Shown: in pieces, positions 25,323-39,277 of the stretch
Numbering within the stretch: position 1 is the first letter of the stretch
Layout: every line of letters begins with the position of its first letter
Origin: Hybos culiciformis
Lineage: Eukaryota; Arthropoda; Insecta; Diptera; Hybotidae
Length of the DNA stretch: 64,000 nt
Reading direction: 5' to 3'
Assembly (NCBI GenBank): GCA_964007475.1
Contig: OZ023274.1
Coordinates: 94,869,750-94,933,749 of the forward strand
Notes under the pieces: generated by a model
Database searches by the model: none
What the model was told of the DNA's origin: nothing
Seen by the model: the letters and a program-made list of their open reading frames with translations, nothing else
Translations under genes and position numbers: made by a program

Positions 25323-27853
25323 TTAAAATAAATTTCAAGAAAAAGTATTTTATAGAAAATAAATAAAAAAAAAAAAAGAAGAAAAAAAAAAGAGAGATAT
25401 AGATAAAAATTAAAACTCGTTTTTTTTTTTTCTGAACTGAACATATATATAAAAATTTCTTTAGTAGGTTTTAAGTTCTTTTTTTTTTTTTGCAGCTTAT
25501 TTATCTTCTAGCATTTATTGCTGCTTACAAGATCTTTTTTCTATATATTTATATGTATATAAGTATTTTTTTTTTATTTTTGTACAAAAAAAATATAAAC
25601 ATTTTTTATGTAGGTTCTAGGATTTTTTTTTTTTTTTTAATAAGAAAAAACATTAAAGGTTCTTAAACTGCATTTTATGTTAAAAATTATAAATTTTTTT
25701 TTTCATTGGCGATTCAAAAAAAAAAAAAAGAAGAAAAATAAGGAATTTTCTGATATAGCTGTATATACTATTTTTAGAAATTTCTGCAGAAAATATTTAG
25801 GTAGGTGTAATTCTTATATGCAATTTTATAATATTAATTCAATTTTTTTTTAATATGGGTATTTATTTTTAATTTTTTATTTTCCTTTTTTTTTTAGATA
25901 AAAAATTGTTTCCTGATGAATTTTTCGCATATTATTTTCCTTTTATTTAATTTACATTTAAGCTTAGAACTTTTTACAGAAAATGTTAAAATTTTTTATC
26001 CTGTTATTCAACTCCTTTGAAATTCGAAAAAATAAAAATAAGTTCAGTAACACTCCAAACAGTCCAGACATCAGATCCAAAAACAGTGGGTTTTGTATAA
26101 AAATCATCATCCATATATATCACATATATATCTCAGGCACAATAATAGAGGCTTTCTTGAATTGATAATATAATGCCAGGTCATAGAATATCCTTTGTAT
26201 ATATAACTTCTTTTCAATGTTAACTAATCGACAGCATAAAATATATAACATAAATGGCACAATTTGATGTTCCGGTATATGTAAAAAATATGACATTGAA
26301 TGTATATAATTGGTGACCACTAATATACTAAATTAATTGTGCTAACAAGAATGAATCAACTACACACATTATACTAATTTTATACATATTTATGTATATT
26401 TATTATTAAGACAATAAAATTGCTAACTATGAAATATAAAAAAAATAAAATTTTATAATTTTTTAACTTCATCTAAATAAGGAAAAATAAATAATAAACA
26501 TCAAATTAATTAAAAACAATTAAAATTAACATGTGAATACTTTTGAATTGACACTCAATTAAGTCGCACTTCAATGATTTAATAAAAATAAAAAAAAAAA
26601 AAAAACAACTAAATGAAAGAAATATTTTTATATTTTTATTTTTTTTTGCCGGGAATTATAAACATTATTTTCAATTTAATTTTCTTTCAGTTTAGACATT
26701 TTGCTTTGGAATTTTTATTTCATTTGATCAGTTTATTTTTAGATTTTTTGTAATATTTATACAATTTATTAAAAAAAAAAAAAAATCACAATAATAACCA
26801 TATTTTTATAATTTAAAAGAAGAAAATATATTTTTGTTGCATGCTGTATTTTTCTTTGGAATGTCATTCCTTGCGATACAATCTATCTCTTAAAATTATC
26901 GTGAAGCTGGTAAAACTCGTCTCTATATATTCTCTCCTGACGAAGAAATCATGATTGTTGCATAGAGCAGTTTGTGTTTGGTCTTAAAAATTATGTTTTG
27001 TAAATCTTATTTATGAGTTGATGCTTACTTTTTATACTTTAAGTGTCGATAAAAATAAGTTTGCATATTATTTTTGTGCAAATTCCGCAGTATTTGTCAT
27101 TCATATCCAACGTAGGCTGACTTTCGCGATATTATATACATTGTCAAACTGCTTTTATTAAAAGCATAAAAATAAAATTATTTTTTAAAAGAGGCTCATT
27201 TCTTGAAAATTGCAAAAAAAAATTTCTTATGCTTATGTCTTAAGATTTTTATATTTTTTTTTCATATAAAATTGTTATGACTTTGAAGGTCATGTATTAT
27301 GACCACAAAAAAATAAAGATTATTAAACTAGGCAAACATATTCTGTTTCATTGAAAATAAGAAAAAAAATTGTATGTTTTTGTTTTTATTTATTATTTTC
27401 AACCACTATTTTTTTGAAACGTTAAATTTATTTTTTTTTTAAGATCTGAGATTAAAAACTATATAACGTTAATAAAATTATAAATTTTTTTTTATTATCT
27501 GGCACGTTCGCTTACAAAAACATACTATTTTCTTGTACTAATTTTCAATTTAGATCGATGTTATGACCAACATTAAGATATTAAATGATTTTCAATTTTG
27601 TTTTTTTTTTTTTTGTTTCGTTATAGAATTTTCTTAATATTACATTCATGTTTGTCTATAGATTTCTCTCTCTCGGGGAAAAAAAAACAGAGATCTGTTT
27701 TTCTAGATACACTTATTTATTTAAGTTAACCTTTAACATTTTGATTTTAATGAAAATTTATGCTATAAATATATACATGATCTTGTTTCCAGAACATACC
27801 ACATATATGCTTTAATAAGTAAGTATATGCTAAATATAATTTTTATAACATGA

Positions 27854-27913
27854 ATTAAATTACAAGAAAATTTAATTTTAATTAAATTACAAGAAAATTT
27901 AATTTTAATTAAA
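27854..27913 (+). repeat. Two-copy 30-bp tandem repeat
   Basis: Two consecutive copies of a unit containing AATTACAAGAAAATTTAATT, directly adjacent and identical by eye. Confidence 0.8.
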
Positions 27914-28139
27914 TGTTTTTTAGTTGAAGGATATATGTATATTGATTGTGTCGTTAACGAAATGTTAATTTTAATATTTTATAGAAAATTTAATATCTTA
28001 TATATAGTTATCCTGTTGAGCTTAAATGTTAGATAATTCTCTTAATATTAATTAAGTTTTAGACTTTTCTACTTAATTATAAATTAAAATAAAAACAATT
28101 ATGAATTAATGACAAATTGAAGCATTAAGTAAGCACTAA

Positions 28140-28580
28140 GTCCTTCATATGAACATAACATTTGCATAGTAGCAAATGTTTTTATATTTGTCTGTGACTC
28201 GTAGATTCTCAAACCGCTCATTTTAGAAGTCTTTTGGGTACGGCGCATTTCATAGTCAACCACTCTATCATCGATCGCGATTAATGCGAAAAATTATCGA
28301 AAAATTTCTCAATTTTCTATGAAATCCAATTTTGTAATAAAAAAAAAATTTATATTAAAGAATAAGCAATTCCATATAAAGAGTTGTCAGACAACAATTT
28401 AGCACCTTCAAAAATCCTCTACTACATATAACTATAAAATCAGTTAAGGTCAACCGAGGTGTCAACTTCAAATTTATGAAAAGAATAAATCAATAAGACT
28501 TATAAAAAAAATATTAACGCAAAAAAACAACAAATTAAGTGCTTTGAAAAATATATATTTTTTTGCAAGGTTGACCTAAA
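28140..28580. repeat. Possible transposable-element remnant
   Basis: This stretch is richer in GC and more complex than its surroundings (CGGCGCATTTC, CATCGATCGCGATTAATGCG). Its right part is bounded by a perfect 9-base inverted pair, AGGTCAACC at 28448 and GGTTGACCT at 28569. No coding frame is visible. A dispersed non-autonomous element is the best guess. Confidence 0.25.
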
Positions 28581-30065
28581 ATCTCAATTATAACTCTCAA
28601 TAATTTCATCCTAAGGGTTTTTGTTTTTTTGTTTCAATTTATCCAAAATTCTTATGTGCCAATAATTCAAAAGTGTTATTTCTGAAAAAAAAAATTAACA
28701 ATATTCTAAAAAAAAATTCTAAATTTTTTCAAGTGTGCTAGACACAGTTTTGTACATAGAAAAAATTGTGTTAAGCTTATACAGAAAAAATTATAATCTC
28801 AAAATTTTTGCCTCTAGGGTAAATTTTAAACTTGTATTTTCTTAAAAAAAAATAAAAAAAAAAAATAAACTGAACTTTTGATAATAACATAATTTTATAT
28901 TTTATTCTTTTTATTTTATATTATTCAATAAGCCAATGAACTTCATCATAAAGAACTAAAATCAATTCTTTGCGAAATATTTTTGTGTTGTTAAAATTTT
29001 ATAAGCAGCAGCTATGAGTAATACACTCGAAAGAATTTTTATTCTTTCTTACTTTTTTTTTTTTATTTTTTGGCACATATTGGTTTATTTTATATTCTTT
29101 GGTAAATTGTTTTTGCATTAAGTATATATTGTATATTTAAGAATTTAATTTTATATTTCATTCAATTTTATGATTTTTTGTTTCGGGTAGTATGGAATAA
29201 CCATACTTTACTTACTAAATTCAAATAAAAATTCTCGTTTGTTCTCTATAGCGACGATATGTCCCAGCGACTTTGATCTTAATATAACCATAAGATGTTT
29301 TCAAAGTAAATAAAGCAATTTCTATGTTTTGGTATGAAGCATGGAAGAAATATGAAAGAAAAACGAATTCAAAAATTGAATGTGTAACTTTTTTTTTGCC
29401 GATTATTCATTCGATATTACAATTCCTGTGATTTTTTTTTAATTTTTAGTTTAAGTTTGTTTAAAGATTGTTCAAAAATAGATTGTCGCAAACTTGAACA
29501 AAAAACATAAACATCAACATAGAAGTATGTTAACATATTACTGAATACTAGCAACGTCTAGTTTTATCACAAGTTCTTCTCGTTGATGGAAATTAAAGAG
29601 TGATGTATCGTTAGAACTGGCAGCGTACATAATTTTTATACTTAAAAAATATATATAATTTTTGCCTACGAAGTCCATGAACATGTTTAAATCCTTCTCC
29701 CCCTGCTGTTGAGCAGAATTTCTTAATTATTAATGTATTTTTAATATTCAACATGATTATAAACTGATGATATTATTCCCTTCCAATTTAGTTCTTCATC
29801 CTGTATACATTAAAATTTGAAATGATTGAATCGGAAATAGGTCCAATTTTTCATAGACATAAAATAATTCTGTTTTTATTTTTTTTTATAGTGTAGAAAT
29901 AAAACTATATGTATATAAGTACTTGGATATAAAAATGAATAATTTTTGAGGAATCTTAGGAATAAAAATAATACTAAAAAAAAAAAGGAAAAATAATAAA
30001 ATATGAAAAAAAACCTCCGAAATGCCTTTGGGCCATCTGGTTCTAAGATCCATTATTCATTTCAT

Positions 30066-30082
30066 ATATATATATATATATT
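30066..30082 (+). repeat. (TA)n microsatellite
   Basis: A short uninterrupted AT dinucleotide run in non-coding DNA. Confidence 0.7.
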
Positions 30083-31610
30083 TATTATATTTTTTTATTG
30101 CTAAATTTTTTTTTGTTTTATTGTTAAATGGTTGATTTTTTTGTAAATTTTTTTTTTTTTTTCTTCGTCTTGTTGCTGTTTTGTTTAAGTAAACATAATG
30201 TGCTATTAAGAACTTTAGATACTTTTACATATAAATTTTTTGTTCATTGTTTTTTTTTTTTTTTTTTTCACAGCATATTATTTGGACACACCAACGCTTT
30301 TTTTTTGGCATTTTATTAAGCATAATTTTTTTTTTTTTTTTGCTTGAAAAAAATTAAAATCAATTATGTTTGCACAAAAATGAACGGTTTTAATATGTTT
30401 TTTGTTTTTTTTTTTTTTTTGATAATGATGTGGTATATTTCTTTTAAATAATTTTTTTGCGCGAAAACGATATAGTTTTTTTTTAATATTATTTTATAGA
30501 ATTTTTCAAAAATTCAATAATGGAAAAATATTTTAATAACAAAGGTGTCTAATAAGACTTTCATTTTACCAAATAATGTATGTACAGTTCATACTATAGA
30601 TATCTAATATCTATAGAAAGCATAATGTTTAGGAAAAAAAAAAAAAATTTAATGAGATCTAATTTAACTGGACTATATGTGTTCAGTTATTTTGCATTCA
30701 TAATCAATCACTTGAATTCTATTTTTTTTTATCTTTTACTTTTTGTTGACATCAAAGGCTTTTTCAATCACGACATTTTATAGTTGAGAGACTCTTGTTG
30801 CTGGTGTGTATCAAAATGTGAAAGAGAAATTTTTCCTATTTTTTTTTTTTTTTTGACTAAACATAGTTTTGAATAAACATTTTTAATTTTATTTTCTAAG
30901 AAAATTTTAACTCATTGTATATATATTCATACATACAAATATGTGTATATTTTAAATAAGGAAGAGATCTTAATCGATTTTGCATTTGGATTTTTTTTTT
31001 AAATTAATATTTTCTTCCCTAAGAGTGCTAAATAGTAGATGGGATATTTCGATAGTGTTTACTACGACACTTTCAAATCTATTAATCTCAATCGAAGCTT
31101 TTGTATGACACTAACATTGAATCGAAAACTTTTTGGAAAAAGAAAAAATATCCCATTCCTTCTTTATGAGTTCAATAGTCCAATAGTCCTGATTCTTATG
31201 TCATCTGTTAAAAATTTTCTTGAGTTTTTTTTCACTTCCTGAAAGGAATTATTTATATTTCATACAGGAAATATATGAAATCTATTACTTTTTTATTATT
31301 TGAAAATTCTTTACTTGAAATTACTTAAAGATTATTGAATTGTTTCGTCTTGGCTTAGTACTCATCAGAACGATCAACTTGACAGTTATTATTGATATGA
31401 ATTATATAATTTAATTTTTAAATTTTAACCACTACAGATTACAGTAGAAGTACTTGATCGAAACAATTCTTAACTTAACTCCAAAATAAGTACATTGTAC
31501 AAGATTAATAGTTAGTATTAATAATAATATTAATAAGAATGTTATTAGAATAGAAATTTTTAACTGTACATAATATTAGAAAAATGTTTCAGCCAAGGTT
31601 ATGCATATTG

Positions 31611-31635
31611 TATATATATATATATATATATATAT
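31611..31635 (+). repeat. (TA)n microsatellite
   Basis: A run of about twelve TA units, one of the longest dinucleotide runs in the window. Confidence 0.8.
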
Positions 31636-31849
31636 TATATTTTTTTTTCACTGAAACGCTTAACATTTCAATAAAAACAATGTTTTATATGCATAACATT
31701 TATTATGAATGTATTTACTTTAAAAATAAAAGTCTTAAAAAAGAATTTGACATTTATCATAACTATATCCAGAATAGCAAATACACAGACAATTAGTTAA
31801 ATTCATAACAAATATTATATTTTCAAATATTTTCAATTTCAATGTTAAG

Positions 31850-32650
31850 TTAGGAAATCCCCAGATGTTGAATTGACTTTTAGTTGTATTCTATATTAAA
31901 CATAGATATTTTTAGTTCTATTTTTGTCAAAATAATATTTTTAAATATATATACTTATGTACCTATATAAGAAAAATTACTAAAACCAATAAAAATGAAG
32001 TCTTTCGTGATTAAATTTGAAAACTGTAAGAAAATTTGCATTATAGAGTGAGACTAGAAAAGGCCAGACATTTCGTCTTATTTTCAATTAAAGATAAATT
32101 TGAATTAATTATTTAGTCATAATCACATTATGTACACACAATTATTATTAAAATAAACAATGTGTATTAAATTTGGAGAAATTCCCATATGTTAGATTGA
32201 CTTTTTTTATATACCTACCTTTAGTTCTTTTTTTGTCAAAGTGACATTTAATGAAAATACTTGCTTGTTAAAAAAAAATTACAAAAATTAACTTCAACAA
32301 TTAATTATTTCAATATTAATTTTGAATTAAATGAAAAATTAAATATACCCAGATCGGTGAAGTTGGTTGAACTTTTTGTTTCATTAAATATATACAATTA
32401 TCAAAATAAACCAATTAATGTATTAAACCAATTAATTTTGTAAATGTTTTCTTAATCTTTAATTTGACAAATTATAATGACAAAAATATAGAATCCATAT
32501 AATTAAATATTTTTTGCTCATTGGTGAGCTAAGTAAACTTTACGTATAACGTCACTGGAAATTAATTGACACTATATGCAGGTACAATGTCAGACTATAA
32601 AAAAAACCCAAGATGTTAAATTTACTTAAATTTAAAATTTAAATTGATTT
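31850..32650 (+). repeat. Diverged tandem-like repeats of about 320 bp
   Basis: Similar blocks recur near 31854 (ATCCCCAGATGTTGAATTGAC), 32178 (ATTCCCATATGTTAGATTGAC) and, more weakly, 32607 (ACCCAAGATGTTAAATTTAC). In the first two, about 55 bases later, TAGTTCT.TTTTTGTCAAA.T follows. This suggests an old local duplication. No gene is involved. Confidence 0.45.
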
Positions 32651-35600
32651 ATTTTTGTCGAATGGAAAAACAAGATGTGAGGTATATTACATAATTTTTA
32701 TCAACTTAAAATTTTAATACAATACTATGCTTTTTTTTTTTTAAATATAAATAGCAAAATCTGAATAATTATATCGTTTATTTTTATTTTTTTTAAATAC
32801 CTATCTACTAAAAAATTTTATTTTTTTTATTTTATGCAAATTTAAATAAATTTTTTTGTTAAAATTATATATTAAATTTATACTTAAATTTTAAATTTTT
32901 ATACTTTTATGCTAAATTTGATTAATAAAAGAAATTTGACACCTGTGGTGATTGAAAACAGATTTTTAATTTATATAAAAATAATAAATTTAAACACATA
33001 TATGTAAATTATTTTTGTCAGTAATTATTTGATACCTTAAAAATTATTTTTTGGCAAATTGTATCTATAAAATATATAAATTTATTACAATTTTATATGT
33101 AAATTGAATTAATAAAGAATGTGGAAATAAAAAAAAAAAAAAAAATTATATTATTATTTAATTCATCTGTGAAAGTTGAAGAAAATATCTTTTTTTTCAT
33201 ATATACATCCAATTTATACGTGTGTAATGATACTTATTATATAAAATGAAAATAAAAAATAAAAATATAAAATGCAAATTAATTATAAATTTTGGGAATT
33301 AAATCTATCATAAATTTTTGTAATAAATAGGTAGATCAAATTATTTTTATGTGAAAGATGGATGTATGCTTTATGCTTTTTGCGCCTTTATTTTCTTATA
33401 TATACTTTACTACTTAAATTTAATATCGAAAATATGTATTTTACTTTAAAAGTATCTAAATTTTGTGCATATTAAACATTTTTGCTCAAAAAAATAAATA
33501 AAAAATATTTATGTGGCAGACTGAATATAATATGTATAAGTATATTGCTTAACTCGACTTAAGCGAATTTTTTTTTTCAATTTTAACGCAAGTTGATTCA
33601 GCATTTCTTGTCGGCGTTTAAAAATTTAGTGCATTCTAATGATATGAATGAAAGTAAAAATTTTAAAATCATATTTATAGCATATGGATAGAAAATTTCA
33701 TACTTATATATAATTTAAAGAAAATGAGTATCCAGTATGTTGTTATTGAGGATTGATTCATACAATTGAAACACATACTCAATGTCCTATCGCTTAGTAT
33801 GATTCAGATAAATCGATAACCGATTCAGCTGTGAATTCTTCATTTTCCTTAGGAACGATTTTTGTACAAAAAGTAAAACAAAAAAACATCTAGTGATTGT
33901 TGTGTGGCTTATGTAAATATGAGTTATTACATAGTTAGTTATATGCTCGGTTACAGATAAATGTATATTTTCTTATATTTTCAAATGTAATATGACAATT
34001 TGTTGTAAAAATATATTTTTTAGGTAACTCAAAATTATATAGGTACCTAATAATATTTCATGGAAATCAAATTTTGAAAAAAAAATTTTCCGCTTAACAG
34101 TGAAATGGGTTTCTTTTGAATTATATTTCGCATAAAATTATTTTTAGTTTGGTCATTTCCGTTATTTTTTGCATAATATTTTTATTTTATCTTCAGTTTT
34201 TCTTTTATTTTTTTTATTTTTTTTAAAAAGAATGCGAAATTATAAGCGCGCCAGAATATTTATACAAAATTGATCTAATTTCAATTTAAGTAAAAAAAAA
34301 AAAAATAATTTTTGTTAAAGAATTTTATTTAAAGTATTTTTCTTTATTTTATATTTTTTATAATTTTTCTGTTGTACAAATAAAATATTTTCATTGGAAA
34401 TGAATTGCATATAAAAACAGTATGAATTTAAAATAAAAAAAAAAAACATAATATCTTATTATTGGTGTAATGTTACTCCAGATATAAATAACTGTACACT
34501 TGCGTGTCATGACCTCCGTACATTTTATGTTAAATAAAAAATACCTATATCTAGACGTTTTATTTTTTTATTATATTTATAATTTGGTTCATTTTATTTG
34601 AAAAAAAAAAAATTTATTAAAAAAAAATCAATTTTCCAAAGTTATAAATTAAAATTGTTAACAGATCGATTTTTATATTTTTTTTTTATAAAATATAAAA
34701 TTTTATTTATTTTCCATGTATAATTATTATTAAGTATTTACTTATTATAAAATTTTTTTTTCACTTCATCATTGGAAATAAAAAATATTGGATTAATATT
34801 AACTATAATATATAGTGTAGGGATATCTTTAAACTTTCCCTGTCGCACTATCAAACTCAATAGTGTACATTTCTCTAATAACTATGTATAAGTATAAGAA
34901 TATAACTATTATATGCTAACTAAACTATAGTCTGAGCAGGACTATTTCAGAAAATTTTTCAATAAAATTTCTCCTAAAAGCTTCAACCTTCGAATAGTTT
35001 AAGAAAAATATGAAAAACTCTGAATCTGCGATATTCCTAATTTATTTGAACATACATACACATGTTGATACAATATTTATGATTTGAAAAAAACTCGAAA
35101 TAAAAATATAAGTTCTTTTTGGGTGGTAATAAAATATTTAAAGTGAATTTTTTTTTTTTTACTATAATGTAAAATTACAGTTTAAATAGTTGTTATAATA
35201 GTTAAGAAAATTATAGAAATAACTTTTTTTTTTTCAAAATTAATAAATTAAAGCAATCAAATTCACTAAAACTCTGCATGATCGATATAAATGATTTAAC
35301 AAGTTTTTTGGTTTTTTTTTATTAACAAAATTATAACTCAGCAATAGTTAGTGATAATTAATTGCACTGGGTTAAATCACGGTATGTGTATGAAACGCCC
35401 TACCTTGCATCAAGAAAAGAATCTCATAAAACTTTGCGTATACAAAGCTTTTTGGATTATATATCTGTGCTAGATTTATGTGTATATGTCTTACAACATG
35501 AAAGAATCTGAATTGTAATTTGAATTATTATTTTTTTTTATTTGTAATTATAAAACGAACAATATGTTTAAAATAATGTGATAGTGAAGAATTCTCAATA

Positions 35601-36283
35601 GTGAAAATTTTTAGTTGAAAATTAAAAATTTATAACTACATGTACCCATTTTTAATAAAGTCCTGAAAATATATTCGAATTCATATGAAAATACATGTAT
35701 TTAGTAGCTTTCACTTTTTCAGAGTATAAGTATGAGTAAACTAAACAGGCTAATTGAGAAAAATCCTAATGAATTGGGCATTAATGTTAAAAACTTAAGT
35801 TTTAAAAAATTTTAGAATTGTAGAGTTTTTAAATAGAAGGATTTGGATTCTTTGAAAGTAAGGTGATTAAAATAAAAATAAAAATTTGTTTCGATCTTGA
35901 ATTTAATTTAATCGATATGTAAACAAAAATTTTAAGCTTCATTTAACATAAAAAAAAATTCATTTCATGTTTATTTGAACCTGTAAGAAAACATTTTTCA
36001 TCGTCACTATATTATTGATTTGTTTCAAATACTTATGGGAAATTAAATAGAAAACAATGTTAAATAAAAAAGATAATCCGTCCAATGTAGTTAATACATA
36101 TATAATATTTCGACTTTATATAATAAAATTTAAATTAGAAACATTATAACTATTTTCCCAAATAAGAAATGAAGACTAAAAAATGATTGAACTGCTAATC
36201 TAATAAAAAATTGATATTGCAATTAGTTTAACTTAAAGTACCTAGTCAATGTTCTGAAATTTCAATTAAGTATTTCCTTATAC

Positions 36284-36347
36284 TTAAGGATTCAACACTA
36301 TAACGGCGTACCGTTGTGTTTCGAACTTGTTGTCGCAGCTTATTTAT
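36284..36347 (-). other. Possible small coding exon
   Basis: A 64-base minus-strand stretch follows a good acceptor (ATATTTTTTAG|ATAAAT) and ends at a possible donor (TTAA|GTATAA); a 36-nt version ending at 36312 (ACG|GTACGC) is also possible. It reads INKLRQQVRNTTVRRYSVES with varied, CG-containing codons unlike its surroundings. The plus strand is also open here (HYNGVPLCFELVVAAYLS), so strand is not certain. I recognise no family. Confidence 0.25.
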
Positions 36348-38281
36348 CTAAAAAATATAAAAAAAAATTAATTTATTTCTTATAACAATTAAAAAAAACA
36401 CTCATTATGCATATTCTATGTATATATTTGTTAATATATAAATATAAATATATTTTTATATAAATATCTTTTTCTTTATTTTAATTACTTGAAAAAAAGA
36501 CAGTGAGGGTAATTTATTATGCTCTTTAATTATATATTTAATGAAATCTTATCATCAGGTTTTTCTCTAAATTTATGTTAGGCTTCAAAAAATTACATTG
36601 TCGGCTGTGTTATAAAAACAGTAATACTTATAATATAAGTTAAAAATAAAAAAAAAAATAATAATCTAGTTCAAAGGAATTTTTCCGCCAAATCGTATAT
36701 ATTTATTGTTAAAAAACCTTATAAAAAGCCATCAACTTTAAAATTATATCTGTATTATATACATAACTTTCAAAGATATTTGTTTTTTAATACTTAGGTA
36801 ACTTAATTGAATTTAAGAAAAATACAAAAAATTGCACTTGTTTATATATATTTAATTTAAATCAGCTAAAGAGATTTTTCTTCCTGTATAATTAGTTTTC
36901 TCATATAAATATATATGTATTTTTTTAAAGAAGATTTCAGTGTCGTTCCTATACTAATTTGAGAAGAACGAACTTTTATTTGTGATATATTTATTTTTCC
37001 TTCCTAATGTTGCTGAAATTTAACACGTAAATTTTCATTTAGATCCAAGAGATTAATAAAAATGCTCTGTAAACTAATTTTAAGTTATTGACGAACTTAT
37101 TTTTGCAAAATTTTGATCTTATGTGATTAAATTACTCAAAAAAATTTACAAATAATTTTTAAATTTTTTTTATTTTTTTATTTTATATTCAGAAGATTGC
37201 TTGTAACAATAATAACTTCTAAAACAAAATTTTACAAAAAAAAACAAAAACATAAAATTAAAATTGAATTAAATATCCGCCAAAAGTATTCAGATGGAAA
37301 AAAAATTTAGTAAACAAAAACAAAACAAAATATATAATATTATTTACGTGATGATTTTTGGTGAACTTTTGACCTCAAACCTTTTATGTTATATTATATG
37401 CATTGCATAATAAAAAATGCAATTAGAGAACATGTATAAATAGGAAAATGAGGAAAATAAATAAATAAAAAAAAAAACAAAACTAAAGAACAAAATAAAA
37501 ACATGAAAAGTTGACAATTCCAATAAAATATCTATAAATTCGAAAAAATAAAATAAAATTAAATTTTATTTTGTTCATGTGTTTCGTTTATTTTATATAT
37601 ATATTATACATTTAAATGAAAATACTGGGTGATTATTTTATTTTATTAAAATTTTATGTAAATTAAATTATCGTAATGTGGTTGTAAAACAATTTTAAAC
37701 TTTTATGTATATTCAAGTTTTTACATCGTATGTCAATTAAGGAGGGATTAAGGAGTTATTTACTTCGTTTCCATTTAAAATCAATCATTACTTTAATCGC
37801 ATAAAAGTTTTATGATAAAACAATCATTTCCACTAGGAAAGTTAGGATTACTTTGAAGTAGAAAAAGAAATTTATAAATATTTATGCATGTACTAAAAAT
37901 ACTGAAAAATATATACTTTCGTACGTACTAATATAAATACTAAATAGTTAACTTAGTTTCTTGAAAAAAATTATCCCGCAATGAAAGCATCAAAAAAGAA
38001 TAGATTAATTATAATTACTCTTTATTAACTTTTATTTAATTATTAAGTTTTATCAAATTATTTTTTTTTTACATATTTTTAAAACTCTCTTAAATACAAA
38101 AATTGCTTTGCTCGGAGTTGAACTATCTTTTTTTTTGCATACTTTAGTTCGATATTTAATAAATTGAATATCCTTTTCTAATTTCCCACATTTAATTATT
38201 TATGTTTTTTTTTCATTTTGATTAATTTTATTATTATTTATTAATTTTTTTATTTTTTTTTTATTTAAATTATCTTTTCAG

Positions 38282-38375
38282 GTGTACATCCGTAAACAAA
38301 AAGGCAGAACGAGAAACAACTAATAAATTATATTATATATACATACTATGTAAATAATCAAATAATAATATTGAG
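38282..38375 (+). other. Probable 5' UTR exon of the gene at 39.3 kb
   Basis: A pyrimidine-rich tract and TTTTCAG precede GTGTACATCCGTAAAC, and the 94-base stretch ends at TTGAG|GTAAAT. Its left part is less AT-biased than its surroundings and has no long open frame. It sits 0.9 kb before the acceptor of the coding exon, in the right orientation, so a non-coding leader exon is likely. Confidence 0.4.
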
Positions 38376-39277
38376 GTAAATAGAATAATATTTTATTTTC
38401 CTATATACATACATATATATTTTTTAATAAAAAACGTTGACATTTTCATTTTGATTTTATTGTGTGATTATTAATATATTGTATATGTAATGCGATAAAA
38501 TATAAAAAATTTTCCAGCACAATTTTATAAAACTTGCTTGCGGAAGCAAAATGAAATTTTCGCATAAAAGTAAAAAAAAAATAAAAAATAAATAAAAAAT
38601 AGAACACGCAAAAACGCAATAAATTTGTTTCGTAAACATAATATATTGAATAATTTAGTTTTTAGTTAATTGGTATATGGGATAAAATTATGAGCTTTGA
38701 AATCTGCAAAATACCTGGCTAAGCTAAGCTTTTTTTTGTTTTATTTTAATCTATAGAAGTAACAACTCTCTATTCTGTAGCCTCTATATACAGCCATGTC
38801 CACAATGAGCTTAATATTCAAGTCATTCTCATTTAACAAAATAATCAGATTTTGTGAAATTAAATTTTCTTAAAATTATTTTAGTTGCTAAAATTTATGT
38901 TGAACTAATTTCTACGTTTAAATTTTGTCATCAAAATTTCGATAAAATCATTTTCAAAAACATTATAAACTTATGCAATACATATAACCTGTTGAAGTTA
39001 TTAAAACTCAATTTTATTAAACTGCTAAATTTTTCTATAATCAATTTTTTGATTATTATGACACTATGTGTAGCAATTATATTTCAAATTATATAAATTA
39101 ATAATTTGTCAATATTATATAATAGTCCCTGAATATAATGATTCTGTACATGTATAACTACTATATTATATTATTTCACAAGGCTAACATAATTTCATCA
39201 AAATAAACACCAAATTTTTCTTTTATATACATATAACCAATTTTATTAGAAATTATGACATAAAATATTTTTTCTAG

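Larger units (their letters stand above)
15321..38281. other. Large AT-rich region with no confident gene
   Basis: About 23 kb of homopolymer-rich DNA. Open frames here (60-96 codons) are Ile/Phe/Lys/Asn-rich with no domain. Items that stand out are entered separately: a CpG islet (17042-17096), a TE-like patch (28140-28580), AT microsatellites, diverged repeats (31850-32650) and a possible small exon (36284-36347). It is either intergenic DNA or the first intron of the gene whose second exon starts near 38.3 kb. Confidence 0.5.

Noticed and set aside
26030..26110. A minus-strand phrase (SDVWTVWSVTEL) recalling kinase subdomain IX
   Set aside because: The match is short, lacks the surrounding kinase motifs, and has no convincing splice sites; likely chance.
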